Of a stretch of 64,000 nucleotides of DNA, positions 1 through 8,313 are shown one piece after another. Within the stretch, counting starts at the first letter, position 1, and the number at the start of each line of letters is the position of its first letter. A program made the translations under genes and the position numbers. A model generated the notes under the pieces. It did no database searches. It was given only the letters and a program-made list of their open reading frames with translations, and was not told where the DNA came from. This DNA is from Planctomycetota bacterium (lineage in GTDB: Bacteria; Planctomycetota; Planctomycetia; Planctomycetales; Planctomycetaceae), in NCBI GenBank assembly GCA_027618475.1, contig JAQCEJ010000007.1, positions 1 to 64,000 on the forward strand. Direction: 5' to 3'.

Positions 1-40
1 ACACACAACACCACAGCGCAAGTCGCCTCAGACTACCAAG

Positions 41-592
41 TTAACCCAGAGTGCGCGCTGGCCCTGGGTTCTTTTTGACTTTGGCATTGGCATTTTCTTC
101 GTCGGGGAACAGCACTTCGCCCGGTACGATGGCGGGCCTGTCTGCTCCTAACGGCTGCCACCAGAGAGTGATCCATGCACCGCCGTCATATTCAAAATAT
201 TCGACGGTAATTTTCTGAGGTTTACCGGTGAGCTCCACGGTTGCGGTATGAGAAACAAAACCACCGCGCCATTCGTTAATGACGGGTCGACCGTCGATAT
301 ATAAACGAAAACCATCATCCCCCATGAGTGTGAGTTTGTAGGCTCCCTTCACGGGGGCTTTGATGTAACCCGACCAGCGAATCGAAAAATGGTCGAGGGG
401 GAGACTTTTATCCGGACGAATATAGGCCCAGTGCCAATCGACATTGGGGTCGATGCGCGTCGTGACCAGTTGCTTCAGTTCCTGGTCGCCAAACAGTTCG
501 GCCTTCAGACCGTTGACGACATCGTCTCCCACGGCGGGTAATGTGCTTGTAACAATCAGGAGTACGAAGAGCCAAAAAGCAGAATACCGCAT
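41..592 (-). CDS. exported PA14-domain protein
   Basis: A 183-residue protein with an N-terminal signal peptide (hydrophobic stretch about residues 5-18, cleavage likely near Ala-Val-Gly-Asp). The rest is one PA14-like beta domain, recognisable from the DHFSIRWSGYIKAP and GDDGFRLYIDGRPVINEW stretches and the closing WWQP. PA14 domains are generally carbohydrate- or surface-binding modules attached to hydrolases; here the domain stands alone, so a binding or scaffold role outside the cytoplasm is inferred only. The ATG at 592 was chosen over an in-frame start at 670 because the signal peptide begins there and the upstream extension is very basic and unlike a leader. The gene is divergent from the PSCyt1 gene. 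The specific substrate is unknown. Confidence 0.75.
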   Translation of the reverse strand: MRYSAFWLFVLLIVTSTLPAVGDDVVNGLKAELFGDQELKQLVTTRIDPNVDWHWAYIRPDKSLPLDHFSIRWSGYIKAPVKGAYKLTLMGDDGFRLYIDGRPVINEWRGGFVSHTATVELTGKPQKITVEYFEYDGGAWITLWWQPLGADRPAIVPGEVLFPDEENANAKVKKNPGPARTLG

Positions 593-930
593 CTCGAAAC
601 GCCTTCTAGATTTCTTCCCGTTATTTCGTTCATTCTTCTTCACAAGACGATGACCTGGTGATACCGACAAAGTGAGTGCTATTGTACTGATATTGAGTCA
701 TTTTTCCATTCTGTGGCGGGTCCGGCCTCATAGAGGCCGATTACAATACTGGGGGGACGGCGTGAAATCGGGTTTATGATTTTGACGATGCTCGGCGCGT
801 CGGGTACAATCAGACCACCCCGAAATCGCGATGGACCGGTGATTGGTCGATCGCGCCGCCGGATGGATGTGTTGTTCGTGCCGAAGTCAGCTGTCATCCT
901 GCCGTCATCCAACCCAGCCGAGTGCCCGAC
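593..930. other. intergenic region between divergent genes
   Basis: No gene is seen in this 338-base gap. It holds a perfect 7-bp hairpin (CGGCCTC at 723-729, ATA loop, GAGGCCG at 733-739) and a good sigma70-like promoter at 782-810 reading towards the PSCyt1 gene. Short ORFs here look like noise. Confidence 0.6.
782..810 (+). promoter_or_regulatory. sigma70-like promoter for PSCyt1 gene
   Basis: TTGACG at 782-787 and TACAAT at 805-810 are separated by 17 bases, close to consensus. It lies about 120 bases upstream of the ATG at 931. Predicted by eye only. Confidence 0.45.
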
Positions 931-3570
931 ATGCAAATCGCCGTTTCGAATTTACTTCGCCGCGCGACGGATACGATCTTCGTGTCGGCAGCGATCGCCA
1001 TGGTGTTCGGTTCGACGGTTCATGCCGAGGAACCGGCGGGAGGGAAGATTGATTTTGCCCGGCAGGTGATTCCCATTCTGGCGGGGAAATGTTTTGCGTG
1101 TCACGGTCCCGATGAAAATCAGCGGCAGGGAGAATTGCGTCTCGACGTCGCCGAGAGAGCGCACGAGAAAGTGATCGTGCCGGGCAGCGCGGCGGAGAGC
1201 CCTATCATTGCGCGGATAACCAGCACTGATGCCGCGACGATGATGCCCCCTCCCGATTCGAAACTGACGTTAACCCCCGACGAGATCGCCACGTTGACGC
1301 AGTGGGTGAACGAGGGGGGAGATTTCCGCGTTCATTGGGCGTATCAGAAGCTGGTTCGTCCCGAAGTCCCGACGACGAAACGCGAACGCTGGTCTCGCAA
1401 CGACGTCGATCCTTTTGTGCTCAAGACGCTGGAAGACAATAACCTCGATCCGTCCGATGAAGCCGACAAGGTGACGCTTATTCGCCGACTGACGCTCGAT
1501 CTAACGGGATTGCCCCCGACGATCGCAGAGGTGGACGCCTTTCTAAACGACGACCGTATCAATGCATACGAACGGCTTGTCGATCGGTTGCTCGCGTCGC
1601 AGCACTACGGCGAGCGGATGGCGATGGAATGGCTCGACCTCGCACGATACGGTGATACCAACGGTTACGAAAGCGACAGCGATCGAGCAATGTGGTTGTA
1701 TCGCAACTGGGTGATTAACGCCTACAACACCAACATGCCGTTCGATCGGTTTACGGTCGAACAAATTGCCGGCGACATGTTGCCTCACGCCGACAAATCG
1801 CAAGTGATTGCGAGTGGATTCAATCGCAATACGACTTACAACGAAGAAAGCGGGTCCGACCCCGACGAATTTCGGGTGGTCTACGCGGTCGAACGAGCCA
1901 GTACGACGGGAACCGTCTTTCTCGGGTTGACGCTCGGATGTGCCCAGTGTCACGAGCACAAGTACGACCCGATTACGCAGAAAGAGTTTTATCAATTCTA
2001 TTCGTTCTTCAACAACGTCGACGGCGAACTGGGAGCGACGGGTCACGACATTCCGTTACCGCCGATCCTTTCGTTGCCGACCAAAGAACAGACGCAGCAG
2101 TTGCATTCAATTCGGATGGAAATCGACAGCGTGAATGAGGCAATCAAAGCCGCAGTCGCGCAGGTGAGCGCGGCGAGCGTTGCGGCGGAATTTCCCGGGC
2201 CTCCCGCCCTTCCTGTCGACGCCGATAAAGAACCGAAGCCCGAAGAAGTCACGCATTTCGCCGCTCAACCCGACTGGGAAGCGTATGAATTGAAACTCGC
2301 AACCAGCCGTGTTCCGGCAGAAATTCTGGAGCTCCTTAAGGTTGACGTCGCAACGCGAACAGAAGAACAACGGCAAAAACTGCACGACTATTTCGTCGAA
2401 AACGCCTACGCCACGGCAAAACCAATCTTCGATACGCTGCGTACTCGGCGCGACGAACTGACGTTGCGCGAAGCGGGAGTGAACAAGGCGATTCCCACGA
2501 CGATGATCATGCGCGACCCCGAAGAAAAAGTACCGGCGTTTGTGCTCATTCGCGGCGACTTTCTGCAGAAGGGGGACCAGGTTTCTCCCGATGTCCCGGC
2601 GATCTTTCCGCCGATGGGGGCGGAACAGCCGCGCAATCGGTTGGGTCTGGCGCGCTGGCTGATCGATCCCGACCATCCGCTGACAGCCCGTGTCGCCGTG
2701 AATCGGTTGTGGAAACAGTTTTTTGGTGCAGGGCTCGTCCGGACGATGGAAGATTTCGGGGTCCGCGGCGAATTGCCGTCGCATCCCGACCTGCTCGACT
2801 GGCTGGCGACCGAATTCATTCGCAACGGCTGGGATGTGAAACAGATTCAAAAGTTGATTGTGATGTCGGCCGCATATCGCCAGGCGTCGATCTATCGCCC
2901 CGATGCCGCCGCGATCGACCCCTACAACCGGTTGCTGGCTCAGCAGAACCGATTTCGCCTGACGGCCGAGGAAATTCGCGATTCGGCATTGGCGGTCGGC
3001 GGATTGCTCGACGATGAAATCGGCGGGCCGAGCGTGTTCCCATATCAGCCTGACGGCTTTTATGCGGACAAAGGACGATGGAGCTGGAAAACCAGCACCG
3101 GCAAAGATCTGTACCGTCGCGGCCTGTACACGTTCTGGCGACGGACGACGACGTATCCGACGTTTGCCATCTTCGATGCCCCGACGCGAGAAACGTGCAC
3201 TGTCGACCGTCCGCGCACCAATACACCATTGCAGGCGCTTGTCACGTTAAACGACCCGACGTTTGTCGAAGCAGCACGCGTTTTTGGCGAGCGGATTTTG
3301 CGTTCGGCGGCGACGACGCCGGAAGAGAAACTCACCTTCGCATTTCGCACGGCACTCTCACGCGCGCCGGACGACCATGAGAAACAAATTTTGCTCGACC
3401 TGTACCGCAAGGAATCCGAAAAATTCACGACCCATCACGAAGCCGCGAGCGAACTGGTGAAGCACGGCGAATATCGCGTCCCCGATGATCTGGATGTTGT
3501 GCAACTGGCGACGTGGACGGCTCTCACGAATGTGGTGTTGAATCTGGACGAAATGATCACGCGCGAATAA
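931..3570 (+). CDS. PSCyt1/DUF1549/DUF1553 planctomycete cytochrome protein
   Basis: An 879-residue exported protein with the domain order typical of planctomycetes: signal peptide (about 1-32), PSCyt1 cytochrome domain with a heme c motif C54-F-A-C57-H58, the DUF1549 domain (about 150-350) and the DUF1553 domain (about 560-850). DUF1549 contains a second CxxCH, C337-A-Q-C340-H341, in the characteristic CAQCHEHKYDP context. The family's reaction is unknown; its usual partner is a DUF1501 protein, which follows here after 44 bases, so the two are probably one operon acting outside the cytoplasm, perhaps in sugar or sulfated glycan turnover (inference from family distribution). The ATG at 931 is preferred to a GTG at 922 because it directly heads the signal peptide. 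Confidence 0.9.
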   Translation: MQIAVSNLLRRATDTIFVSAAIAMVFGSTVHAEEPAGGKIDFARQVIPILAGKCFACHGPDENQRQGELRLDVAERAHEKVIVPGSAAESPIIARITSTDAATMMPPPDSKLTLTPDEIATLTQWVNEGGDFRVHWAYQKLVRPEVPTTKRERWSRNDVDPFVLKTLEDNNLDPSDEADKVTLIRRLTLDLTGLPPTIAEVDAFLNDDRINAYERLVDRLLASQHYGERMAMEWLDLARYGDTNGYESDSDRAMWLYRNWVINAYNTNMPFDRFTVEQIAGDMLPHADKSQVIASGFNRNTTYNEESGSDPDEFRVVYAVERASTTGTVFLGLTLGCAQCHEHKYDPITQKEFYQFYSFFNNVDGELGATGHDIPLPPILSLPTKEQTQQLHSIRMEIDSVNEAIKAAVAQVSAASVAAEFPGPPALPVDADKEPKPEEVTHFAAQPDWEAYELKLATSRVPAEILELLKVDVATRTEEQRQKLHDYFVENAYATAKPIFDTLRTRRDELTLREAGVNKAIPTTMIMRDPEEKVPAFVLIRGDFLQKGDQVSPDVPAIFPPMGAEQPRNRLGLARWLIDPDHPLTARVAVNRLWKQFFGAGLVRTMEDFGVRGELPSHPDLLDWLATEFIRNGWDVKQIQKLIVMSAAYRQASIYRPDAAAIDPYNRLLAQQNRFRLTAEEIRDSALAVGGLLDDEIGGPSVFPYQPDGFYADKGRWSWKTSTGKDLYRRGLYTFWRRTTTYPTFAIFDAPTRETCTVDRPRTNTPLQALVTLNDPTFVEAARVFGERILRSAATTPEEKLTFAFRTALSRAPDDHEKQILLDLYRKESEKFTTHHEAASELVKHGEYRVPDDLDVVQLATWTALTNVVLNLDEMITRE

Positions 3571-3614
3571 TCGCCCTGGCCTGAGCATGAATCTAATCGG
3601 GAAATGATCTGGAT

Positions 3615-5051
3615 ATGAATCCGCTCGAACTCAATTATCAACTGACGCGACGACGGTTTCTCAATCGGACTTCGGCGGGATTGGGGGCCGCGGCGGTGAC
3701 GGGGTTGCTCAACCCGCAGTTGTTTGCCGCGAACGATATGAACGGCAACTCCGGTGCGATGGGCCGGCCGCATTTCCCGGCGAAGGCCAAGCGGGTGATT
3801 TACCTGTTCATGGCGGGGGGGCCGTCGCAGATCGATATTTTCGACCCCAAGCCGAAGCTGAAGGAACTCAACGGGCAGGAACTCCCCCCCTCGGTGAAAG
3901 GTGAGCAGCGGATCACACTGATGACCCGCAATCAGAAACAGTTGCTCGTTGCCGCCTCGCCGATGAAGTTCATCACGGCGGGAGAATCGGGCCAGGTGAT
4001 GAACGAGCATTTGCCGAATCTGGGAAAGGTTTCCGATGAAATCGCGATCATTCGGTCGATTACCAGCGAACCGATCAATCACGACCCGGCAGTCAACATG
4101 ATGCAGACCGGTGCCGGACGAGCCGGGCGGCCTTGCATAGGTTCGTGGCTGTCGTGGGGGCTCGGCAGCGAGAACAAGAATCTCCCCGATTTCGTCGTGC
4201 TGCTTTCGGGAAATACGGGTCAGCCGGTGATCACGCGGTATTATCACAGCGGGTTTCTTCCCAGCCGTCATCAGGGGGTCCATTTTCAATCGAAGGGAGA
4301 CCCGGTTCTGTTTCTCACGAATCCCAAAGGGATCGACCTGCAGACGCGAGGAGAGTTGATCGACGGCATTAACCGGCTCAACCAGCGACGGCTCGACGTC
4401 GTGGGCGACCCCGAAATTGAAGCCCGCATCAATTCGTTCGAACTCGCTTATCGCATGCAGAGCAGCGTTCCCGATTTGATGGATCTCAGCAGCGAATCGA
4501 AACAGACGCACGAGATGTACGGCACGAATCCCGGTGAAGTGTCGTTCGCCAACAACTGTCTGCTCGCTCGGCGGCTCGTCGAACGGGGAGTGCGGTTCGT
4601 GCAGCTTTACATGCGAGACTGGGACATGCACAGCAACATCATCGGACGCATGCCCGATAACTGCAAAGTCATTGATCAGCCGATCGCCGCGCTGATCACC
4701 GATCTCAAACAGCGTGGCATGCTCGACGAAACGCTGATCATCTGGGGGGGCGAATTTGGACGAACGACCTATTGCCAGGGAGACCTCAAAGAGACGTTCG
4801 GACGCGACCATCATCCCCGTTGCTTCTCGATGTGGCTTGCCGGCGGCGGCATCAAGGGAGGAATCACCCACGGTCAGACCGACGATTTCGGTTACAACGT
4901 CGTCTCCGACGGCGTACACGTTCACGATTTGCAGGCGACCATTCTGCATTGTCTCGGCATCGACCACGAGCGCATGACGTTCCGCTTTCAGGGACGCGAT
5001 CAACGTCTGACCGACATCGGCGGAAATGTCGTTCAGCCCCTGCTGGTGTAA
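3615..5051 (+). CDS. Tat-exported DUF1501 protein
   Basis: A 478-residue protein of the DUF1501 family. The N-terminus carries a twin-arginine signal (TRRRFLNRT at about 11-19, followed by a hydrophobic Ala/Gly-rich stretch), so it should be exported folded. The body has family landmarks such as RVIYLFMAGGPSQIDIFDPK near residue 60 and WGGEFGRT with a following GRDHHP near residues 376-396, resembling the metal-binding active site of sulfatase/alkaline-phosphatase-like enzymes, to which DUF1501 is distantly related. DUF1501 genes are routinely paired with DUF1549/DUF1553 genes, as here. The substrate is unknown. The gene ends 12 bases from the converging DUF481-like gene. Confidence 0.9.
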   Translation: MNPLELNYQLTRRRFLNRTSAGLGAAAVTGLLNPQLFAANDMNGNSGAMGRPHFPAKAKRVIYLFMAGGPSQIDIFDPKPKLKELNGQELPPSVKGEQRITLMTRNQKQLLVAASPMKFITAGESGQVMNEHLPNLGKVSDEIAIIRSITSEPINHDPAVNMMQTGAGRAGRPCIGSWLSWGLGSENKNLPDFVVLLSGNTGQPVITRYYHSGFLPSRHQGVHFQSKGDPVLFLTNPKGIDLQTRGELIDGINRLNQRRLDVVGDPEIEARINSFELAYRMQSSVPDLMDLSSESKQTHEMYGTNPGEVSFANNCLLARRLVERGVRFVQLYMRDWDMHSNIIGRMPDNCKVIDQPIAALITDLKQRGMLDETLIIWGGEFGRTTYCQGDLKETFGRDHHPRCFSMWLAGGGIKGGITHGQTDDFGYNVVSDGVHVHDLQATILHCLGIDHERMTFRFQGRDQRLTDIGGNVVQPLLV

Positions 5052-5063
5052 GCGGTCCCTTGA

Positions 5064-6221
5064 TTACCCGCGTGTATAAACGAGCGAGAAATTCGTCGTG
5101 TAATCGGAATCCAACCGCCCGGGGTTCGGTCGCGAATTGTATTCGTAACGAAAGTCGACCTTGAATTTCCAGCGTCCCCTCTCGTCGAGCGTAAAGAGCA
5201 CTCCATGTGATGAGACGATACGAATCAGCCCGAAGTCTTCGATGCTGGGGTGTGCCGTTGTACGGTGTTCGTACGACGCCGACGAACCGATCGGCCACAG
5301 TGTTTCGATTTCGGAAAACAGGTCGGGTGTCGTGCGATGATTTCCCGGATGAATGAATTTTTCGTACGTCACACCGGGACCGACGCGGGTGATCAGCTTT
5401 TTGTTCGGTTCGTTGATGAACTTGTAACCGAGTCCGCTCGATAACGTACCGCGATAATCGAGATTCTCGAATTCGTCGTATTCATTCTTCGTGACGACGT
5501 AGACGATCCAGTTTCCTTCGCGATTGAAGTCGGTATTCGAGTTAAGAATCCAACGGTTCGACGCAATGACGCCGCGGTTGCGTCCATATTGGCCGCTGAA
5601 GTCGACTTGCGTCGATCGCTGCTCGGTCTCGTGCTGAAATTTACCGCCGAGATTGACATACTCTTCGATGCTGTTGCCGCGAAGTACGCGTGCCCCGAGT
5701 TCGAGGCGGTGCGTCCAGGTTTCGAACGTTTCGCAAGTCCAGTCGTAGAATTCGTCCCAGTAACCGTCGTTCGAAAGTTTTCCCTCGCTCGGTACGAGGT
5801 TCCCGTCTGCATCAATCGTCGCTTCTGTCGGCGGCGGCCCCTCCGTCGGGTTCGTTCCTGTATCAACGACCGCGGCAGGGTCGGCGAGCACGTAGGTCGG
5901 AGGTGCTGTACCGTCGTCCGTTGGCGGCACGACTGTTGGCGCGGGGGGAGGTTCCGCCGGTGGATTGTTCGCCGACGAATCGCCGTCGGCGAGAAATTCA
6001 ATGCGCACGACCGAATCGAGCGGGATCGACGAAATCTTTCCGTCGGCGTCGATCCATTTCAGTGAATTGTCGACCACGTCGAGGCTGATGCCTTCCAAAG
6101 TCGTGCCATCCGTCAGACGAAGACGTTCTTGAGCCACCGCATCGCTCGAAACGAAGAGGCTCAGCGCAAACAGGCAAATCCCTGTCAACAGACTTGAAAT
6201 CAGACTCGGTTGCTTGATCAT
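5064..6221 (-). CDS. DUF481-like outer-membrane beta-barrel protein
   Basis: A 385-residue protein. It has a signal peptide (about 1-30, ending Ala-Val-Ala-Gln), then a small beta domain LRLTDGTTLEGISLD...PLDSVVRIEF (about 32-78), a Pro/Thr-rich low-complexity linker (about 82-130) and a C-terminal region of alternating beta strands (about 165-385) ending in Tyr-Thr-Arg-Gly. The barrel region resembles DUF481/YdiY-type putative outer-membrane proteins. The function is not known; a structural or porin-like surface role is inferred. The ATG at 6221 (MIKQPSLIS) starts a proper signal peptide and was chosen over an in-frame start at 6272. A promoter-like pair lies at 6328-6355. Confidence 0.7.
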   Translation of the reverse strand: MIKQPSLISSLLTGICLFALSLFVSSDAVAQERLRLTDGTTLEGISLDVVDNSLKWIDADGKISSIPLDSVVRIEFLADGDSSANNPPAEPPPAPTVVPPTDDGTAPPTYVLADPAAVVDTGTNPTEGPPPTEATIDADGNLVPSEGKLSNDGYWDEFYDWTCETFETWTHRLELGARVLRGNSIEEYVNLGGKFQHETEQRSTQVDFSGQYGRNRGVIASNRWILNSNTDFNREGNWIVYVVTKNEYDEFENLDYRGTLSSGLGYKFINEPNKKLITRVGPGVTYEKFIHPGNHRTTPDLFSEIETLWPIGSSASYEHRTTAHPSIEDFGLIRIVSSHGVLFTLDERGRWKFKVDFRYEYNSRPNPGRLDSDYTTNFSLVYTRG

Positions 6222-6327
6222 GAAAATTAAGCCTGAAGCGAGACCGTCTGACAACGGTCGGGCCACAGACATCGTGCATCGCCTTTTTGATCGATGGGAT
6301 GAATTCTTCCTTTATGTGCGGCCGGGC

Positions 6328-6355
6328 ATTCTATTGAATTTTGAAAATCGATCAA
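6328..6355 (-). promoter_or_regulatory. sigma70-like promoter for DUF481-like gene
   Basis: Reading on the minus strand, TTGATC (6350-6355) and TAGAAT (6328-6333) are 16 bases apart, about 105 bases upstream of the ATG at 6221. Predicted by eye. Confidence 0.4.
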
Positions 6356-6582
6356 TTCGAATTTGTAATCGACGATGCTATCAGGGGTTACGGTGTCACA
6401 TTTATTCTGCCAAAATAGGGTAACAGATCAGTTTTGACGCAAAGAAACAGGGGGCACACGGTCAACCTAGATTCGCCAATAATTTTTGGAATGAGGCCTG
6501 CTGTCGAATGGTTCTGGGTTGTCACGAGTCAACAGGGGAGATTAAACTGCCGAAATGTTATGAAATCGCCGCAGGTCGGTGC

Positions 6583-6618
6583 TATAATTCACTTTGAATG
6601 AAATTCACCTTTGAATTT
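6583..6618 (+). promoter_or_regulatory. TATAAT box with tandem operator-like dyads
   Basis: A TATAAT (6583-6588) is immediately followed by two short dyads: ATTCA-CTT-TGAAT at 6587-6599 and AAATTCA-CCTT-TGAATTT at 6601-6618. The centres are about 16-17 bases apart, the layout expected for a dimeric repressor binding at and just after the start of transcription. The -35 box is weak. The regulator is unknown. Confidence 0.4.
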
Positions 6619-6723
6619 TGACCGATAGTTTTATTAGTCGTCGGTGTCAAACCACGTACATGCCGTCGGTCTTGTTACAATCCAGTGAAAATGTGATCTC
6701 CCTGAGGAGAATGGAATCGCGGA

Positions 6724-7125
6724 ATGGCCCAGAAAACTGAGAAAAAATCACGCAAGAAACTTCCCAAAGAGGTCGCCGTTATCAATGCCGATAACTGCAC
6801 CGGTTGCGAGGCGTGCCTCGAGGTCTGCCCAGTCGACTGTATTTACAAAGTTCCCGGTGACCGCATTTCGGTGCTGCAATCGTGGTGCGAGATCGACGTT
6901 GAACGATGCGTCGGCTGCGAAGTCTGCGTGCATGTGCCGACGAAAAAGACCGATCCTTACGAACTGACGGTCTGTCCGTGGGACGCGATTGAAATGATTC
7001 CGACGATCGAAGTCGCCAAATACGTTTCGGAAAAAGGGGGCCCCCCCGAATATCTGAACGAAAACTGGGACCGCGTCGTCGAGCCTGCCATTCGCATGGC
7101 GGTGCTTGCGTCGGAACAAGCCTGA
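6724..7125 (+). CDS. two-[4Fe-4S] ferredoxin-like protein
   Basis: A 133-residue soluble protein with a Lys-rich N-terminus and a bacterial-type 2[4Fe-4S] core. Cluster-binding motifs are C25-x2-C28-x2-C31-x3-C35-P and C62-x2-C65-x2-C68-x15-C84-P; the second has an enlarged spacing between its third and fourth cysteines. Extra cysteines at 39 and 55 could be ligands or structural. It should carry electrons in the cytoplasm; the partner is unknown. A GAGGAGA element (6704-6710) sits 13 bases upstream of the ATG, rather far, next to an out-of-frame ATG at 6711. The 2-hydroxyacid dehydrogenase gene follows after 33 bases and may be co-transcribed. Confidence 0.8.
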   Translation: MAQKTEKKSRKKLPKEVAVINADNCTGCEACLEVCPVDCIYKVPGDRISVLQSWCEIDVERCVGCEVCVHVPTKKTDPYELTVCPWDAIEMIPTIEVAKYVSEKGGPPEYLNENWDRVVEPAIRMAVLASEQA

Positions 7126-7158
7126 CGGTCACTTTCTTCTTGCCGACGAGATTTGGAA

Positions 7159-8175
7159 ATGGGCGCGCGATTCCGAGTCTTGATCACTGATCGGCCCTGG
7201 CCTGACAGTCGAATCGAGCGAGAGATTCTCGGAAAAATTTCGGCGGAAGTGATCGAAGCACCGTCGGACGACGAACCAACTTTAGTTTCGCTCGCGCGAA
7301 ACGTCGATGCGATCGCCACCTGCTGGGCCAAAGTGATGAGACCCGTCATCGACGCGGCGGAACAGTGTCGCATCATCTGCCGTATGGGTATCGGTCTCGA
7401 TAACATCGCCGTCGATACGGCGACAGAGCGGGGAATTCCCGTCACGAATGTTCCCGACTATTGTGTCGATGAGGTCTCGGATCATACGATCGCCCTCATG
7501 TTGTCGTTTCTCAGAAAGACGGCGTTTTATCATGCTCGAACCAAGTCGGGCGAGTACAAATTGCAGGCCGGGCCGCCGTTGCGTCGGCTGTCGGCGTTAA
7601 CGCTCGGGCTGATCGGGCTCGGACGCACAGGACGGCTCGTAGGACAAAAAGCCCACGCCCTGGGGATGAACGTTATTGCGTGTACGCGAAGTCGCAACGG
7701 TTCTTCGTCAGCCCCATCGTCGCGGGGAACCAAAGGCGTGACCGAAGTGGGATTCCCCTGCCGATTTGTTCCGTTAGCTGAGTTGCTGGCCCAAAGCGAT
7801 GTTGTTTCGTTACACGCACCGTTAACCGACGAAACCGAATCGCTTATCGGACGCGAACAATTCGCATTGATGAAACCGTCGGCCTATCTGATCAACACGT
7901 CGCGCGGGGGATTGATCGATCACGATGCCCTTAATGAGGCTTTTGACAAGAATCGCCTCGCCGGTGCCGGACTGGATGTTTTTACGCCCGAACCTCCCGA
8001 TTTGTCGCTGCCGTTGTATCGCGACGAACGGGTTGTTGTCACACCTCACGCGGCGTTTCTGTCCGAAGAATCGCTGGTCGATCTCCGCACGTGTGTCGCT
8101 CATCAGATCAAGGGGGTGTTGACCGGAGAACAACCGAACAACATCGTCAATCCGGATTATGAGCACTATCGTTAA
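7159..8175 (+). CDS. CtBP-like D-2-hydroxyacid dehydrogenase
   Basis: A 338-residue NAD(P)-dependent D-isomer-specific 2-hydroxyacid dehydrogenase, closest by eye to the C-terminal-binding-protein-like branch (GIGLDNIAVDTATERGIPV, then PDYCVDEVSDHTIALML). The nucleotide-binding motif is GLIGLGRTGRLVG. The catalytic triad is complete: Arg in NTSRGGLID, Glu in FTPEPPD and His in TPHAAF. An insertion rich in Ser/Gly (about 175-190) interrupts the coenzyme domain. The reaction is interconversion of a 2-oxoacid and a D-2-hydroxyacid; the substrate cannot be told. The ATG at 7159, behind a GACGAG element, is preferred to the TTG at 7153. Confidence 0.85.
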   Translation: MGARFRVLITDRPWPDSRIEREILGKISAEVIEAPSDDEPTLVSLARNVDAIATCWAKVMRPVIDAAEQCRIICRMGIGLDNIAVDTATERGIPVTNVPDYCVDEVSDHTIALMLSFLRKTAFYHARTKSGEYKLQAGPPLRRLSALTLGLIGLGRTGRLVGQKAHALGMNVIACTRSRNGSSSAPSSRGTKGVTEVGFPCRFVPLAELLAQSDVVSLHAPLTDETESLIGREQFALMKPSAYLINTSRGGLIDHDALNEAFDKNRLAGAGLDVFTPEPPDLSLPLYRDERVVVTPHAAFLSEESLVDLRTCVAHQIKGVLTGEQPNNIVNPDYEHYR

Positions 8176-8313
8176 GACCAGTCGCTCTCCGGGACTGACA
8201 TCGTGGCCGAGGTGAAGACATTTCACCGGCGGATTTTCTCAGGGGCCGATTCGTGGGCTATATTTACCGGAGACAAGATCGTCCCCGATTCCCTCTGTCC
8301 ATTGACGTTTGAA

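Larger units (their letters stand above)
6222..6723. other. intergenic region with divergent promoters
   Basis: A gap of about 500 bases with no convincing gene. It contains a minus-strand promoter for the DUF481-like gene (6328-6355), a TATAAT at 6583-6588 reading towards the ferredoxin gene, and two ATTCA/TGAAT dyads at 6587-6618. The central part (about 6360-6540) shows nothing I recognise. Confidence 0.6.

Noticed and set aside
3435-5003. A 522-codon minus-strand ORF
   Set aside because: It lies opposite the DUF1501 gene and reads as its complement with His/Arg-rich composition; no start site or domain.
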